Positions 33,112 through 43,893 of a stretch of DNA of 64,000 nucleotides are shown piece by piece; position 1 is the stretch's first letter, and each line of letters opens with the position of its first letter. The notes under the pieces were generated by a model. It did no database searches, was not told where the DNA came from, and saw nothing but the letters and a program-made list of their open reading frames with translations. The stretch is taken from the NCBI GenBank assembly GCA_001792895.1, contig MARA01000007.1, positions 1,240,001-1,304,000 on the forward strand, in the 5' to 3' direction. Position numbers and translations under genes: made by a program. The stretch comes from Lentinus brumalis (Eukaryota; Basidiomycota; Agaricomycetes; Polyporales; Polyporaceae).

Positions 33112-36100
33112 ATGACCGACCCCCCACCGAAGAAAGTTGGATCGCTGCGCGACCGGATCGCTGCCTTCGAGAACAAGGGTTCCGCCCCAACGCCCGCCCC
33201 GGCACCCATCCCGCGCCCCAAGCCGGGACACATCGCCTGGCAGCCCAAAGCTGCGTCTCCCCCGACGTCCCCGCGCCGCGAGAGCACCAGCGCTGGCGAC
33301 GAAGGTGGCGACGCCCAGCGGGCAGGGATGTCCGCGGCGGACGCGAAGGAGAGCATCGGGAAGCTGTCGCTGAAGGAGCGCATGGCTGCGTTGAAGGGCT
33401 CCGCTGCATTTGGCGGGGCGGCACCGAGCGGTCCCCCGCCTAGGCCGGTGGGCGAGAAGCCAAAGTGGAAGCCGCCCCCGGTCGTGCAGAGGGTGGAGCC
33501 GATTGGAGGGGAGGACGACGAGAAGCCTGCTGTTGCTACCTCGGCGGGAGATGAGGCTCCGAAGGGCGACGACCAAGGCGAGGTACGATCGCCGGCGGCT
33601 GGGGAGGAGAGCAAGGAAGGTGAAGTAGAGGTCGAGCAGAGGGAGGAGGGAGAGCCAGATCCGGAGGAGGAGGAGAGGCAGCGGAGGGCTGCGCTTGCTG
33701 CAAAGATGGCGCGCTTGGGAGGTGCGAGGGTTGGAATGGGCCCCCCGATCTTTGGAAGGAAGCCGGATCTACCTGTCAAGAAGGTTCAGAAGGAGGAGGA
33801 GAAGCCAAAGGCCGAGGAACAGGCCAAGGAAGGGGAGCAGAATACACCGGCAGCGTCGCAAGACGAGGAGAAGCCTGCGGTCGTATCTCCCAGCGTACAA
33901 GAGGCTGCTGCTGTTGCGTTGCCGCCATCTGCTACCGATGATAGCGCGGCATCCGTGTCGACAGGTACGTTGAGTCGCGAATTTCATCACACACATGCTC
34001 ATGTTGCCTAGTAGATTATTTCCCCCCTGCGAGGAAGGGATCCGACGCGTCTTCTCTCCTTTCTCCGGAATCAGCGCCTTCTCCTCCTCAAGTGCGCTCC
34101 CCCGCAATGCCAGTTCCGCAAGTCCCGAAGCGCGCCGCCCCGCCGCGTAAGCGTCCCGCCAAGTCTCCCTCTCCTGCTCCTGCTCCCATCATCGAACAAC
34201 AGCTGCATGAGACACCCGCGCAGCTTCCCCCACGGACGATGCGGCGACTCATACGCCTACGCCAAAGCCTGAAGAAACTAGTGCTTTGAAGGACGTCAAA
34301 GAGCCTGAAGCCGTCGCTCCTCACGGCGATCGTGAGCCCGAGGTTACTGAGAGCCAGGTTGAGGAGACTGTTGAAGCTGCTGTGGCTTCTGCGTCTGCCA
34401 AGGAGGATTCTGCGCCTAAGGCCGCTGAGCCGGAGGCTCCTGAAGAATCACACGCACAAGAAGCTGCGGAGCCAGTTGCTGAAGTCGAGTATGTCGTGGA
34501 AGAGCCTGCCCCTGCCCATCAGGACACGGAGGAGGAGTCCAGGGCGGAAGTTCCTACCGAGGACGCACAGCCCGAAGAACATGTCGAGAAAGTTGAAATC
34601 GAGGCTCCTAGCAAGGACGTTCAGCCTGAAGAGGTCAAGGAATCCGAACACGACGCTCCTGGCAAGGACGCTCAGCTTGAACAAGAGGTCAAGGAACCCG
34701 AAGCCGAAGCTCCTGTTGACGAGCCCGAGGAGGACGAGGCCGCACGCCGTAAGCGCATCGCCGAACGACTTGCAAAGTCGGGCGGTTTCAATCCGTTCGC
34801 AGGAGGACTCCCGCCGCAAGTGATGCGCAGGGACAGTGCAGACTCGGCGCGTTCCCCGCCCCCGCCGGCGCGTCGTGACAGCCAGCAGGAATCCGCCAAG
34901 TCTCCTACCCACGAGCTGCCGGAGCGCAAGGCGAGCGTCGGTTCGGTCCAGTCTGGGTTGGAGCTTCCCGCACGGAAGCAGTCTTTGGATGATGGTAATT
35001 AACCTCTCGCCGATGCAGGCGTGCTTTGTGGTTGTAAGAGTAGACATTGATCCATTGGTTTTAGGCGGCGTCTCCTCGGAGCCGCACGCGTTCGAACAAA
35101 GTACCCCCGCTCCCGTGCTCGCACGCGAGATGCACGCTGAGCCTATCGAAGAGGCTTACGAAGACGAAGAGGGAGACGAGGACGAAGCAAGGGATACACG
35201 TGCTGCACACGAGGAGGACGATCACCGAGATAGCTTCGCAAATGAAGGGGAAGACGAGCGGTATGACGACCGTGTAGATCATGAGATGGCTCGTGAGACT
35301 CAGCAGGAGCCTGAGACTCAAGAAGAAGATGCGGACGAACCTGTTGTGGAACATGCGCATGCACCGCATGTACCGAGACCGCTCCCTACCACTCCAACCG
35401 TTCAACAGGCGGCTGATGAGGACGATGCTTTGTCGCCTCCTCCACCACCGCGAAGGAACTTCCCGCCGCCACCTGCACGGGCAGTTGTTCCGCCCCCGCC
35501 TCCTCCCGCTGAAGAGGACGAGGAGCAACAGGCACAATCCCCGGGGCGTGATGACGAAGATGAAGACGAAGCATATGCTAGACACGCACGGGAACTCGGG
35601 CCTGAGCATGAGGAGAGAAACAGCTCGCACGAGGAGGAAGATGAACAATCAGCCCGTTTCAGAGGAGAGCAGGAGCCATACGCGGTCGAGGATGCTGCCG
35701 AACATGAGGATCAGCATCTTCATGATGAATATGTTCCTCCGCCTCCGCCTCCTCGCCGTGCGGTAGCTCCTCCGCCGCCGCCGCCTGTTGAGGAAGAGGA
35801 GGAAGTCGAAGAAGAGGAGCCCGTTGCCCCGGCCCCTCCTCCCCCTCGTCGCCCATCCGGCAGCGTGCCGCCGCCGCCGCCTACTCATGCGCCCCCTCCT
35901 GTCAACGAAGAGGATGACATTCCGGAGGATGCCGAGCCGGCAGACAATGTAGTTGCCGAGGAGGTCGCCCCTCCACCTCCGCCTCGTCAGACTCGGCCCA
36001 CGCCGCACATCTCGACATCGCCACCGACATCGGCAGCGAAGCCAATATCTCGTGATGATGAGGACGAGCAGGAAGTCTTTAATGACAGTGATGTCGGTAA

Positions 36101-38106
36101 GTCTTGCTTTGTCTCTGGCGCTAGGCGTGACGCAGCGAGAGGGTTTTGCTAATGCAGTTTGATCCTGCCAGACCCGATTGACCCCGGGTTCTACAGTCCT
36201 CAAAAGTCTGCTGGGTTCGAGCCCCTCCCTGCACTGTCGCCTCCTCCGCCTCCTGCACGAGTGATATCGCCCCCGCCAGTGTCTTCACCCCCACCTCCAC
36301 CACAGAGAGTTGTCTCTCCGCCTCCGCCTCCTCCGCAGAGAGTGGTCTCGCCGCCGCCGCAGCGCGTTGTCTCCCCTCCCGCTGAGCCTGAACAGGCTGC
36401 ATCTCCTACTGCAGTAGCACCCAGACCACCAGTCTCTGCACGTCCGCCTGTTGCTCCACCTCCCGAGCAGGAGGAGAGCAAGGATGAGGACGTGGTACAT
36501 GACCCCGAACAGGCCCGTCGCCGCACTATCGCTGAGCGTATGGCCAAGCTGGGGGGCATACAATTTGGTGCCCCGCCACCGGTCCCTGCAGCCCGTCGTG
36601 CACCTGTCCCTGAGGCCGAGGCTGAGGGAACGCAGGAAGAAGAACATGACCGGCCTGCTGAGTCCGAAGAGGCTCCCCAGGAGGAGGAGGAAGACGAGTT
36701 CGCTCGCAAGCGGCGTATCGCTGCCCGTATCGCTGGCATGGGTGGCATGCGTTTCGGTATGCTGCCGGGTGCAGCCCCGCCAAAGCCCGCTCCGCGCGTT
36801 CATCACGAGGAAGAGGAGGAGGAAGAGCATGTGAAGTCCCCTGCTCCTCCGAAGCGGTCTGCGCCGGTGCCCCCGCCTCCGCCACCTGTGGAGGAGGAGT
36901 CAGACTACCACCACGTGTCGGATAGCGACCGTGCAGGCCATGAGGAAAGCGAGCTCGAAGAGGTTACTTACACGGATGCTGAGGAGGAGGAAGCCCCTCC
37001 CCTTCCCGATCGCAGTGGACGGCGCATGTCGACGGGTCCTCCTCCTGTCCCTCAGGCTGGGCCGCTTTCCCCTCCCCCCGTCGCGTCTCCGCCACCTGTC
37101 CTGAGGACCCGTCCGCCTGCACCGCCTGCCTTGACCTACCCTCCTCCGCCTCATGCTCCGCCACCATCGGCGAGGCAGGAGACCCAGGGTGACTTCGTCA
37201 TAGTCGACCAGGCCGAGGACGTTGATGAGCCACCCCCGCCCCCGCCGCCTCGTGCAGCGCGTGCGCCTCCGCGCGCGCCGCCACGTGCGCCTCCAGCTGA
37301 GCCAGAGACAACGGAGCCACAGGCGCAGGCTGCAGCTATTCCGAGCATCGACTTCGGTGGTGAGACCGACTTGGCCCTGTCAGGTCAATGGTCGGAGGAC
37401 TCGACCCAGTATCCGCCGCCTCCTCCTCCTGGGAGGTCTCCAGCGGCGCCAGAGCAACCTGCGCCCGCTACACGGAGTGCTCCTCCCGCTGAGCGGCATC
37501 TTACCCCGGATGAACTCCAAGTGCACTGGGGTCGCGTCGGCGTTCAGGTCCACGAGATCTCGGCGTCATACTACGAGAAGTCGAAGAAGCACGTCGTCGG
37601 GGATGGCTCGTATATCGGCTTCGTCCATGCGGTGCTCAACCAGGTGCCGAACGCGGCTCAACCAACCGAGTCTCTCGAGTCTTTTGGATATCTCGTGTAC
37701 AGTCAGTCTGCGGCGGCGGTTCAACGCCGCGTCAGCGATATCATGCCTGGGGACGTCATCGTGGTGGATGACGCGAAGTTCAAGGGCCACAAGGGACTGC
37801 AGAGCTACCATCAGACTGTTGGTGTGGACGGCCCCCTTGTCGGCATTGTCAGCGACTTCGAGGTAAAGAAGTCAAAGGTCAAGGTCTACCAAGCGAACCA
37901 GCATGTGGGGCAGCAGGTACGTGTTCCTGACCACCGCCCAACTATCTCAGCTCACCATATCCCGCCCAGAGCGTGGAATCTGCGAGTTATCGATTGGAGG
38001 ACCTGAAGAGCGGGTCTGTAAAGGTGATTGCATGACGTACTTACGTTGCTTTGTCTCGGGCGCTAACACAATCCGTGCGCAGATATACCGAGTCTTGGAA
38101 GCATAA
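33112..38106 (+). CDS. BBC1/AIM3-type actin patch protein, proline-rich
   Basis: Likely regulator of Arp2/3-dependent actin at endocytic patches, by analogy with yeast Bbc1/Aim3. About 1,550 residues. The C-terminal 190 residues form the cysteine-proteinase-like fold domain of BBC1/AIM3: LTPDELQVHWGRVGVQVHEI, KSKKHVVGDGSYIGFVHAVL, RRVSDIMPGDVIVVDDAKF, HQTVGVDGPLVGIVSDFEVK. The middle is disordered, acidic and contains many PPPPPP runs suited to profilin or SH3 binding. A short motif (basic, IAxRMAxLGG) recurs at least six times, for example RRTIAERMAKLGG and RKRRIAARIAGMGG. The N-terminus MTDPPPKKVGSLRDRIAAFE shows no SH3 domain, unlike yeast Bbc1. Introns include 33965-34014, 34147-34223 (which removes an apparent frame break), and others near 35000, 36100, 37920 and 38030. 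Confidence 0.85.
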
Positions 38107-38716
38107 GCGGACATTAGCTATCGGAGGAGGATATGGGAGACCTGATCAGAGTATCGTTCACTTTGTTTACATGTTTGCAGTTGACGGCCTGAATGTACCA
38201 TAGGCAAACTGGAGGACTAAGTTGCAAAGATGTACCTATACGACGAGTTTCGAAGCGCGTAGCGCGCATGTGGAACTAAGATCTTAGGGTGAGCTGTTCT
38301 CGCTGTCGTCCAGACAAAGAGGTACACTAACGAAGCCTACAATCGGACAAAGGTAGGTTTATTCTACAGATTTGACACTAACAAGTATCAAGTCCTCGAG
38401 GCTGCCACGAGGGCGCCACGAGTGCAAGATCTTCGGCGAGATGTAGGTCAAAGGTTCATGGAAATCTCTTTCAAGTGCGGGTTTGGCGGGGTCGGGTAAC
38501 CCACCATGTGCGCCTGAGTAGTGCCGCCCTCGACCTTCCCTTGTCGTCGAGAATTCCGGGAGTCATACCCGACATGCGTTCCAGCCCGCTGGGCCGGCGG
38601 CGACCAGAGCCCCGCCTCGGGCACAAAGGGAAGTTCATGGGCGCATAAGAGTCGCCGTACGCAACTGTACGCCAAACTGTTCCCTCCATCGCTTTGCCCC
38701 GACGATCTTCCCCATC
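38107..38716. other. intergenic region, about 610 nt
   Basis: Between two plus-strand genes. Short open frames only; a pyrimidine-rich patch just before 38717 fits a leader. Nothing else was recognised. Confidence 0.45.
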
Positions 38717-39960
38717 ATGTCCGCCCAGTACTATCCTGTCGCCTTCTGTGGTGCCCCCGCTCTGTCACTCCAGATGGAGTCACAGGAGTTCGTACCGTAT
38801 CACGACCCTTCCGTGGAGTTGTGGGAATGTATCAATCTCGACCTTTGCGAGGAGTGAGTGTGAGCGCAGTCCATCGGAGCGACAACTTTCTGATTATGTC
38901 ACTGTCACTCAGGTCGCCCAGTGGCGCGCCTGAACTCTTGCCTTCAGGTGAAGGTGGCAACTGGGATCCGCCGAAGTGCGATGTTCTGCAGGCATCCCTT
39001 CCACCTCTTCCACCATCGCCAGCCTGGGGTGTTTCCGTGACGCCGGAGGCGTCCACAAGCACTTTGCCCAACACGATTTGCCCCAGGTTGACCACGCCAC
39101 ATCTATCACTACAGCAGGACGTGTTCGATCTCATGATGAATAAAGGCTTCAGTGATGGAATGATTGAGAGTAGCGAGTACGCCGCGGCGGAGGACACGCC
39201 CGGTCTGCTTCCTGTCCTCGAGGAGCCGTTGTATCATCCCTCGCCATGGCTGGATCCGAGAATGTCTACGGCCACCACATCCTCTTCTCCCTCATCCGCT
39301 GTTTGGACTCCACCCGCTTCCATGTCCCCGTTCTGGCTCCCATCTTCGTCCTCGTCCTCGTCCCCGTCCTCGTGCCCATCATCGTCCTCGTCGTCCCCTT
39401 CAACGCCACCCTCCTACACCTCTCCTTCCGACACGACCCACACCGTCCATTCGGGTCCGTCCAAGGTCCCACACACGAAGACGGCACGTCCGAAGCGTCC
39501 TCGGTCGCAGAACCCCTCCACTGCATCGCGAACGAGTCATGCCCGCGAGCGGAGACCTCGGAATAGGCAGTTCAGCGAGCAGCCTGACGACATCACCACT
39601 CTCATGGACTTGGAAACGATGTCCTGTCTCCGCTGTGGGCGCAAGACCAAACGGATCCCAGATCTCAGGCGTCACATCAGGACCCATTACAAAGACCGCA
39701 TCTGGGCATGTATCGGAGTTCCGTTCGACCCAGCCAACAAAGAGCACACGCAACACGCAGGAGACGACCTCCTGGTTATCAAGGGCGTCGTGATGTTAGG
39801 AGGTTGTGGCACGATCTTCACTCGCGATGATGCCTACGTGCGCCACAGACATCTGTCCCAGCGGGGCTGCCGCGGTCGTGAAGCGGCCCAACAAGTGGTG
39901 AGCAAAGAGGACCTGCCTACTTTGCGGGAATGGCTTGAGAGGAGAGCTGCCGCAGTATGA
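38717..39960 (+). CDS. atypical C2H2 zinc-finger protein (paralog B)
   Basis: Two exons (38717-38853 and 38913-39960; the intron has a GTGAGT donor and a CTCAG acceptor) give about 394 residues. The N-terminus is MSAQYYPVAFCGAPALSLQM. A low-complexity Ser/Pro run follows (near 39345-39420). The C-terminus holds a divergent double finger: CLRCGRKTKRIPDLRRHIRT with a following His (Cys-x2-Cys ... His-x3-His), then CIGVPFDP, a long insert, CGTIFTRDDAYVRHRH and GCRG. The spacing and order match the gene ending at 20559, so both belong to one lineage-specific family. Probably a nuclear DNA-binding regulator; targets unknown. The frame is open upstream of 38717, but the intron-containing model begins with a better start. 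Confidence 0.77.
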
Positions 39961-40414
39961 GTTTTGTGGGGTGGGTTGGACATATTCGGCAGTCTGATTC
40001 TTCTTCTCCGCCTCCGCCGCTTGCAAGCGTACTTACGATTCGGACAGTGGACGCTTACAATCATCTCATGCGACTGTCTTGTTATTCATGATCACCTATC
40101 GCGTTCAGGCATAGTGCTACACATTTACATTAGACCCGAGTACTTTACTGTAGTACTTTATGGCCATCTTGGTGGTACCGCGCCATGGTACAACGTTCAA
40201 GTGTATTTCTAGATCTCTTTGCCGACAATGACTGTTACAGTAGTGTACTCTACTACCTAATGTGATACAACCTCATGACAGTACAAGCCACGCTCAACGT
40301 TACGCTCTCTACAAGCTGCAGTGATTCTACAGCTGTGTACAACGCTGATTTGCAGTGCTATAGTATCAATACTAACCTGGAGACGGTCTACAAAGCTTAC
40401 GATTCGCGACGTAT
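39961..40414. other. intergenic region between convergent genes, AT-richer
   Basis: About 450 nt, more AT-rich than its surroundings and with repeated GTAC/CTAC words, including AGTACTTTA twice within about 22 nt (near 40138-40160). No gene was recognised. It contains the trailers of the zinc-finger gene and of the HNH gene. Confidence 0.4.
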
Positions 40415-41846
40415 TCATGCTTGGCCGCCGATTTGAACCTTGTGTAACGCGCGGACCAGCTCGGCAGCACCAGTTGTGTTGAACGATGGATCCATGGAGC
40501 TGCCCGACAAACCCATCATCGGCTCTGTGTCCTTGTCCAACTCCTCAAGCAATTCCCTAGCACCCGATCGATAGGCGACCCGTGCACTGGTTGCGTGCAG
40601 CGCCAGTAGAATGGGGCTCGGAGGTAGTACCTCGACGCCATCGCGGCGGTACGTACGAAACGAGACGCGGTCGTGAATATGCATGAGTCGACGAGCATCC
40701 GGGTCAGTGGCGCCGACGTCGTAGGTGTCAGGAATTACCTGCCCATGCTCATCCTGGCAACTGCAGTCAGCGACTAGTACAATAGGGACCAAGACACAAC
40801 TTACCCAGGCTGGCGTCAACCAGATACCTTACAAGTCGAATTCAATGTGAGCCGACATTTCGGCCAGCACAGCGTTGATGGGGTTGTGCAAATCAAGATC
40901 GCTGAGGAGCTCTCGGATTTTCATGCCCATGAGGCGGTCGAAGATGGATGCAATGGAGGCCGCCCATGGCAGCTTGATGTGTGTGAGAACAACCTAATCT
41001 CTGTAGGAAACAACGAACCTTCTTCTGTGCAGTGTCGGTCAAGCCTCCCGTGCCCTCCGACAGGGGCTGGCTGACTATATGGGCGACGTCGGTATGAGCG
41101 ACCCGGGTTACGCGATTCAGATTATAGGTCACGCTCGTGCGTTTCGCCCTTAGGGCTCTGAAGAAGCGAACGTCCAGAAGGCCGGTGAAGACGCAACACC
41201 TATCATCCCGAAGCATGACCTCAACGGGAGGAGTGTCATTGTCCTGTTAGACGCGTCGAGATGTGTCCGCCAACTCAATTTCTCCTTCAAGTCATGCGGA
41301 GTCCCCCACGCATCTTGATCCACCTCTGAGGGCTCCTCGAAGAGATCGGGAAAGCCCTCAGCCGGGCTCACAGATGGTGTAGGACCGTTCGACCTTCGAA
41401 CTGATGACTCGTCGTATGAGGAATATAGGGTTTACATTGGAAAAGAGTTTATACTCACATATGCGGATGATGCTGAAGATATACAGATGTGCGAGGCCTG
41501 CAAGAGCTTCGAAGTCGTCACCGCAGTTGTTGATCTCCCAAGCGACGCAGCTTCTGCCGGCGTCAGTAGGACCTTCAATGAGGGCATAACCAAGTGTACG
41601 AGCAGCAACTTCAGGAGAGGTCTGTAGCATCAATGCGTCCGAGGAGGCTTCCTCGAAGTCGATTATGTGCGGAGCCCAACTGGGGATCCGTTCAAGCTCG
41701 AGGCAGCGCTCATATGCTGCATGCCATTCGAAATTCTCAGAGGCAGAGTAGGAGTTAGACGGCAAAGCCTCAACCATGGGAGTGGTTAGGGACTGTCGGT
41801 GTTGGTGGTAAGTAGAATACCCCTCTCGGAACTCGGTCCGCGGCAC
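40415..41846 (-). CDS. HNH-domain protein, Agaricomycete family
   Basis: Belongs to a large basidiomycete family with an HNH-nuclease-like core. The first exon (41846 to about 41455) gives MPRTEFREGYSTYHQHRQSL, EWHAAYERCLELERIPSWAP and ALIEGPTDAGRSCVAWEINN. The core follows: MLRDDRCCVFTGLLD (near 41212) and VAHTDVAHIVSQPLSEGTGG (near 41080), where the Cys-containing TG loop and the His of AHI are the parts expected of the HNH fold. Then come FDRLMGMKIRELLSDLDLHN and, after an intron near 40745-40800, DEHGQVIPDTYDVGATDPDA to the stop at 40415-40417. An intron of about 80 nt starting after EEPSE keeps the frame to DNDTPPVEVML. Catalytic activity is unproven. A damaged copy of the first exon lies at about 52100-52300. 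Confidence 0.78.
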
Positions 41847-41962
41847 CGCTTGTATGAAGCGAGCACGTGCACCTGAATTTCTCGAGCGCTTGCGAAGTTG
41901 TGCAACTCAGTCCCAGCGTTTCGCGAACTCTGCTCTACGCTCCTGCCTTCTGCTCCGCTGCT
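41847..41962. promoter_or_regulatory. short divergent promoter, HNH gene / EBP2
   Basis: Only 116 nt lie between the ATG of the HNH gene (minus) and the ATG of EBP2 (plus). Both leaders must lie here, so the two genes likely share a bidirectional promoter. A pyrimidine-rich stretch lies just before the EBP2 ATG. Confidence 0.55.
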
Positions 41963-43462
41963 ATGCCGTCCAAACTCAAAGAAAAGAAGGCCAAGTCTCA
42001 GCCGAAGGCGAAAGCACAGGAAAAGCCTTCTGGGAAAGTGCTCAAACGGGCAGCAGCGGAGTCCGGCGATTCAGAGGATGAGGACGAGCAAGTGAACGAA
42101 GTCGAAGACGATATCTCGGGAGGAGAAGCCAGTGAGGGTGACGAAGCGAATTGGGTTGATGAGGATGAGTCGGACGAGGACGAAGACGAGGGCGTGGATG
42201 AGGCGGGCATGGCGAAGCTCATGAAGGCACTTGGCGAGGATGGCCTGGATGACTTTGCACAAGAGCAGCTGCGCGCCTTGGCAGAAAGTGACGAGGAAGA
42301 GAGCGACGAAGATGGTGAGGAAGAAGGGTCTGGAGAGGAAGCGGACGACGCGGAGGCAGCGGAAGATGGTGAGGGTTCCGGTGAAGAGGAGGACACCGAG
42401 ACTGCTGCAACTGCCGGTCCCAGCGAAGAGGTCGCGATCCCTATGGACGAGCTCTCGGATGACGAGATGCTTGATGAGGACGCCATGCCTCGGCAAAAGG
42501 TGGAGATTGACAACAAGGTGCGCCCGTGTAGTTATGTACTCCCGCCTTTCAAACGGTCTGACCGGGAACTATCCTCTAGATCGCGCTCGAGCGGATACGA
42601 AGCACCATTGCGCTGGATCCATCATTACCTTGGACAGAAACTCTCGCCGTCTCCTACCCAGAAACAATCAATGTCGATGTAGACGACGACCTCAACCGCG
42701 AGCTTGCCTTGTACGTCCCATCCACTCCCGCTTCACCCTTTCTCAGTGTTCACATTAGCCCGTAGCTACAAGCAAGCCCTCCACGGCGCACAAACTGCGC
42801 GCGCGCTCGCGCAAAAGCACAATTTCCCCTTCACACGCCCCGCAGACTACTTCGCCGAGATGGTGAAGAACGACGCGCACATGGAGCGCATCCGCCAGCG
42901 GCTGCTCGACGAGAGCGCAGGACTCAAGCGGTCCGAGGAGAAGCGGAAGGAACGCGAGGGCAAGAAGTTCGGCAAGCAAGTCCAGATCGAGAAGATAAAG
43001 GAGCGGCAACAGGGCAAGAAGGAGATGGAGGAGCGTCTCAAGGGCCTCAAGAGGAGTGAGTGTCTTTTTCTTCTCTCGCTCCCGCGCACAGATGTCGCGA
43101 TCGTGCTGTATTGACTGGGTGCTGATGCGCAACTTACAGAACGGAAGGGTGGCTTGGACGGAGCGGATGGCGAAGACTTCGACGTTGCAGTCGAGGACGC
43201 AATTGCAGACCGCCCCTCAAAACGCGCGAAGGGTCCCAATGGCAAGTCGAAGCTCCCGCGCCAAGCGCGCGACAAGAAGTTCGGGTTCGGCGGCGGAGAC
43301 AGACGCTCGAAACAAAACACGAAGGACTCTACTGACTCCTTTGTGCACCACCGTGGAGGGCCGGGAGGCAAGAAAGGTGCCGGGAAAGGTGGGAAAGGAG
43401 CCAAGACTGCACCGAAGCGGCTTGGGAAGAGCAAGCGGATGGCGCAGCGCAGTCGGACATAG
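41963..43462 (+). CDS. EBP2: rRNA processing protein EBP2
   Basis: Nucleolar factor for 27S pre-rRNA processing and 60S assembly. The N-terminus is basic (MPSKLKEKKAKSQPKAKAQE), followed by a very acidic stretch of about 140 residues with runs such as DEDESDEDEDEG. Later exons give LPWTETLAVSYPETINVDVD, NFPFTRPADYFAEMVKNDAH and the basic coiled region KKFGKQVQIEKIKERQQGKK. The C-terminus has the family signature DKKFGFGGGDRR, then KSKRMAQRSRT. Four introns of about 60-70 nt were inferred from ends of similarity and GTNNGY donors (for example near 42520, 42710, 43060). The order acid tail, coiled basic part and FGFGG box is typical of EBP2. Confidence 0.9.
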
Positions 43463-43893
43463 TGCGTCTGCTCAGGTCTTGGCGGGTTTGTCTTCAGTTC
43501 GTAGTGTAGGCTGCTTATCGATGGGTTGGCATGCATTCCTCGTTTTCTCCATCTACTGGTGTGCAAGCCAAGATCGCGAAGGTGTTTGACCATACCCGAC
43601 GGTCCGTATCATCGTCAGTAAGAGAACGTGTGTTGTCGGGCTGGTGCAGGTCCTGACCTAGCTGCTGCTATAAGTCCCGACAAGCCCGAATCCACTACAG
43701 TATAAACACATGCAGCGTCATGTCTATGCGCATGTGCAGATGGTAAGTTACGAATACGACTAGCGCACTGTGAACGTAAGTGGGTCTCATGGATCTGTAC
43801 TGCTGCAACGACCCATGTGCTCTTCAAAACCTGGCACCGTAGCGGTCTTGTGGTGACGACTCTTCGTCGCGCAGGGTCCGGTGTATCTACCCG
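43463..43893. other. intergenic region between convergent genes
   Basis: About 430 nt of trailer sequence between EBP2 and the DUF6534 gene. No domain, repeat or RNA gene was recognised. Confidence 0.45.

Noticed and set aside
34147..34300. Apparent frameshift in the BBC1-like gene near 34220
   Set aside because: A canonical intron 34147-34223 with a GTAAGC donor restores a continuous frame into KPEETSALKDVKEPE.
41998..42516. Ser-rich 172-codon minus-strand frame
   Set aside because: It is the antisense shadow of the acidic stretch of EBP2, where GAG/GAT codons read as Ser/Leu on the other strand.
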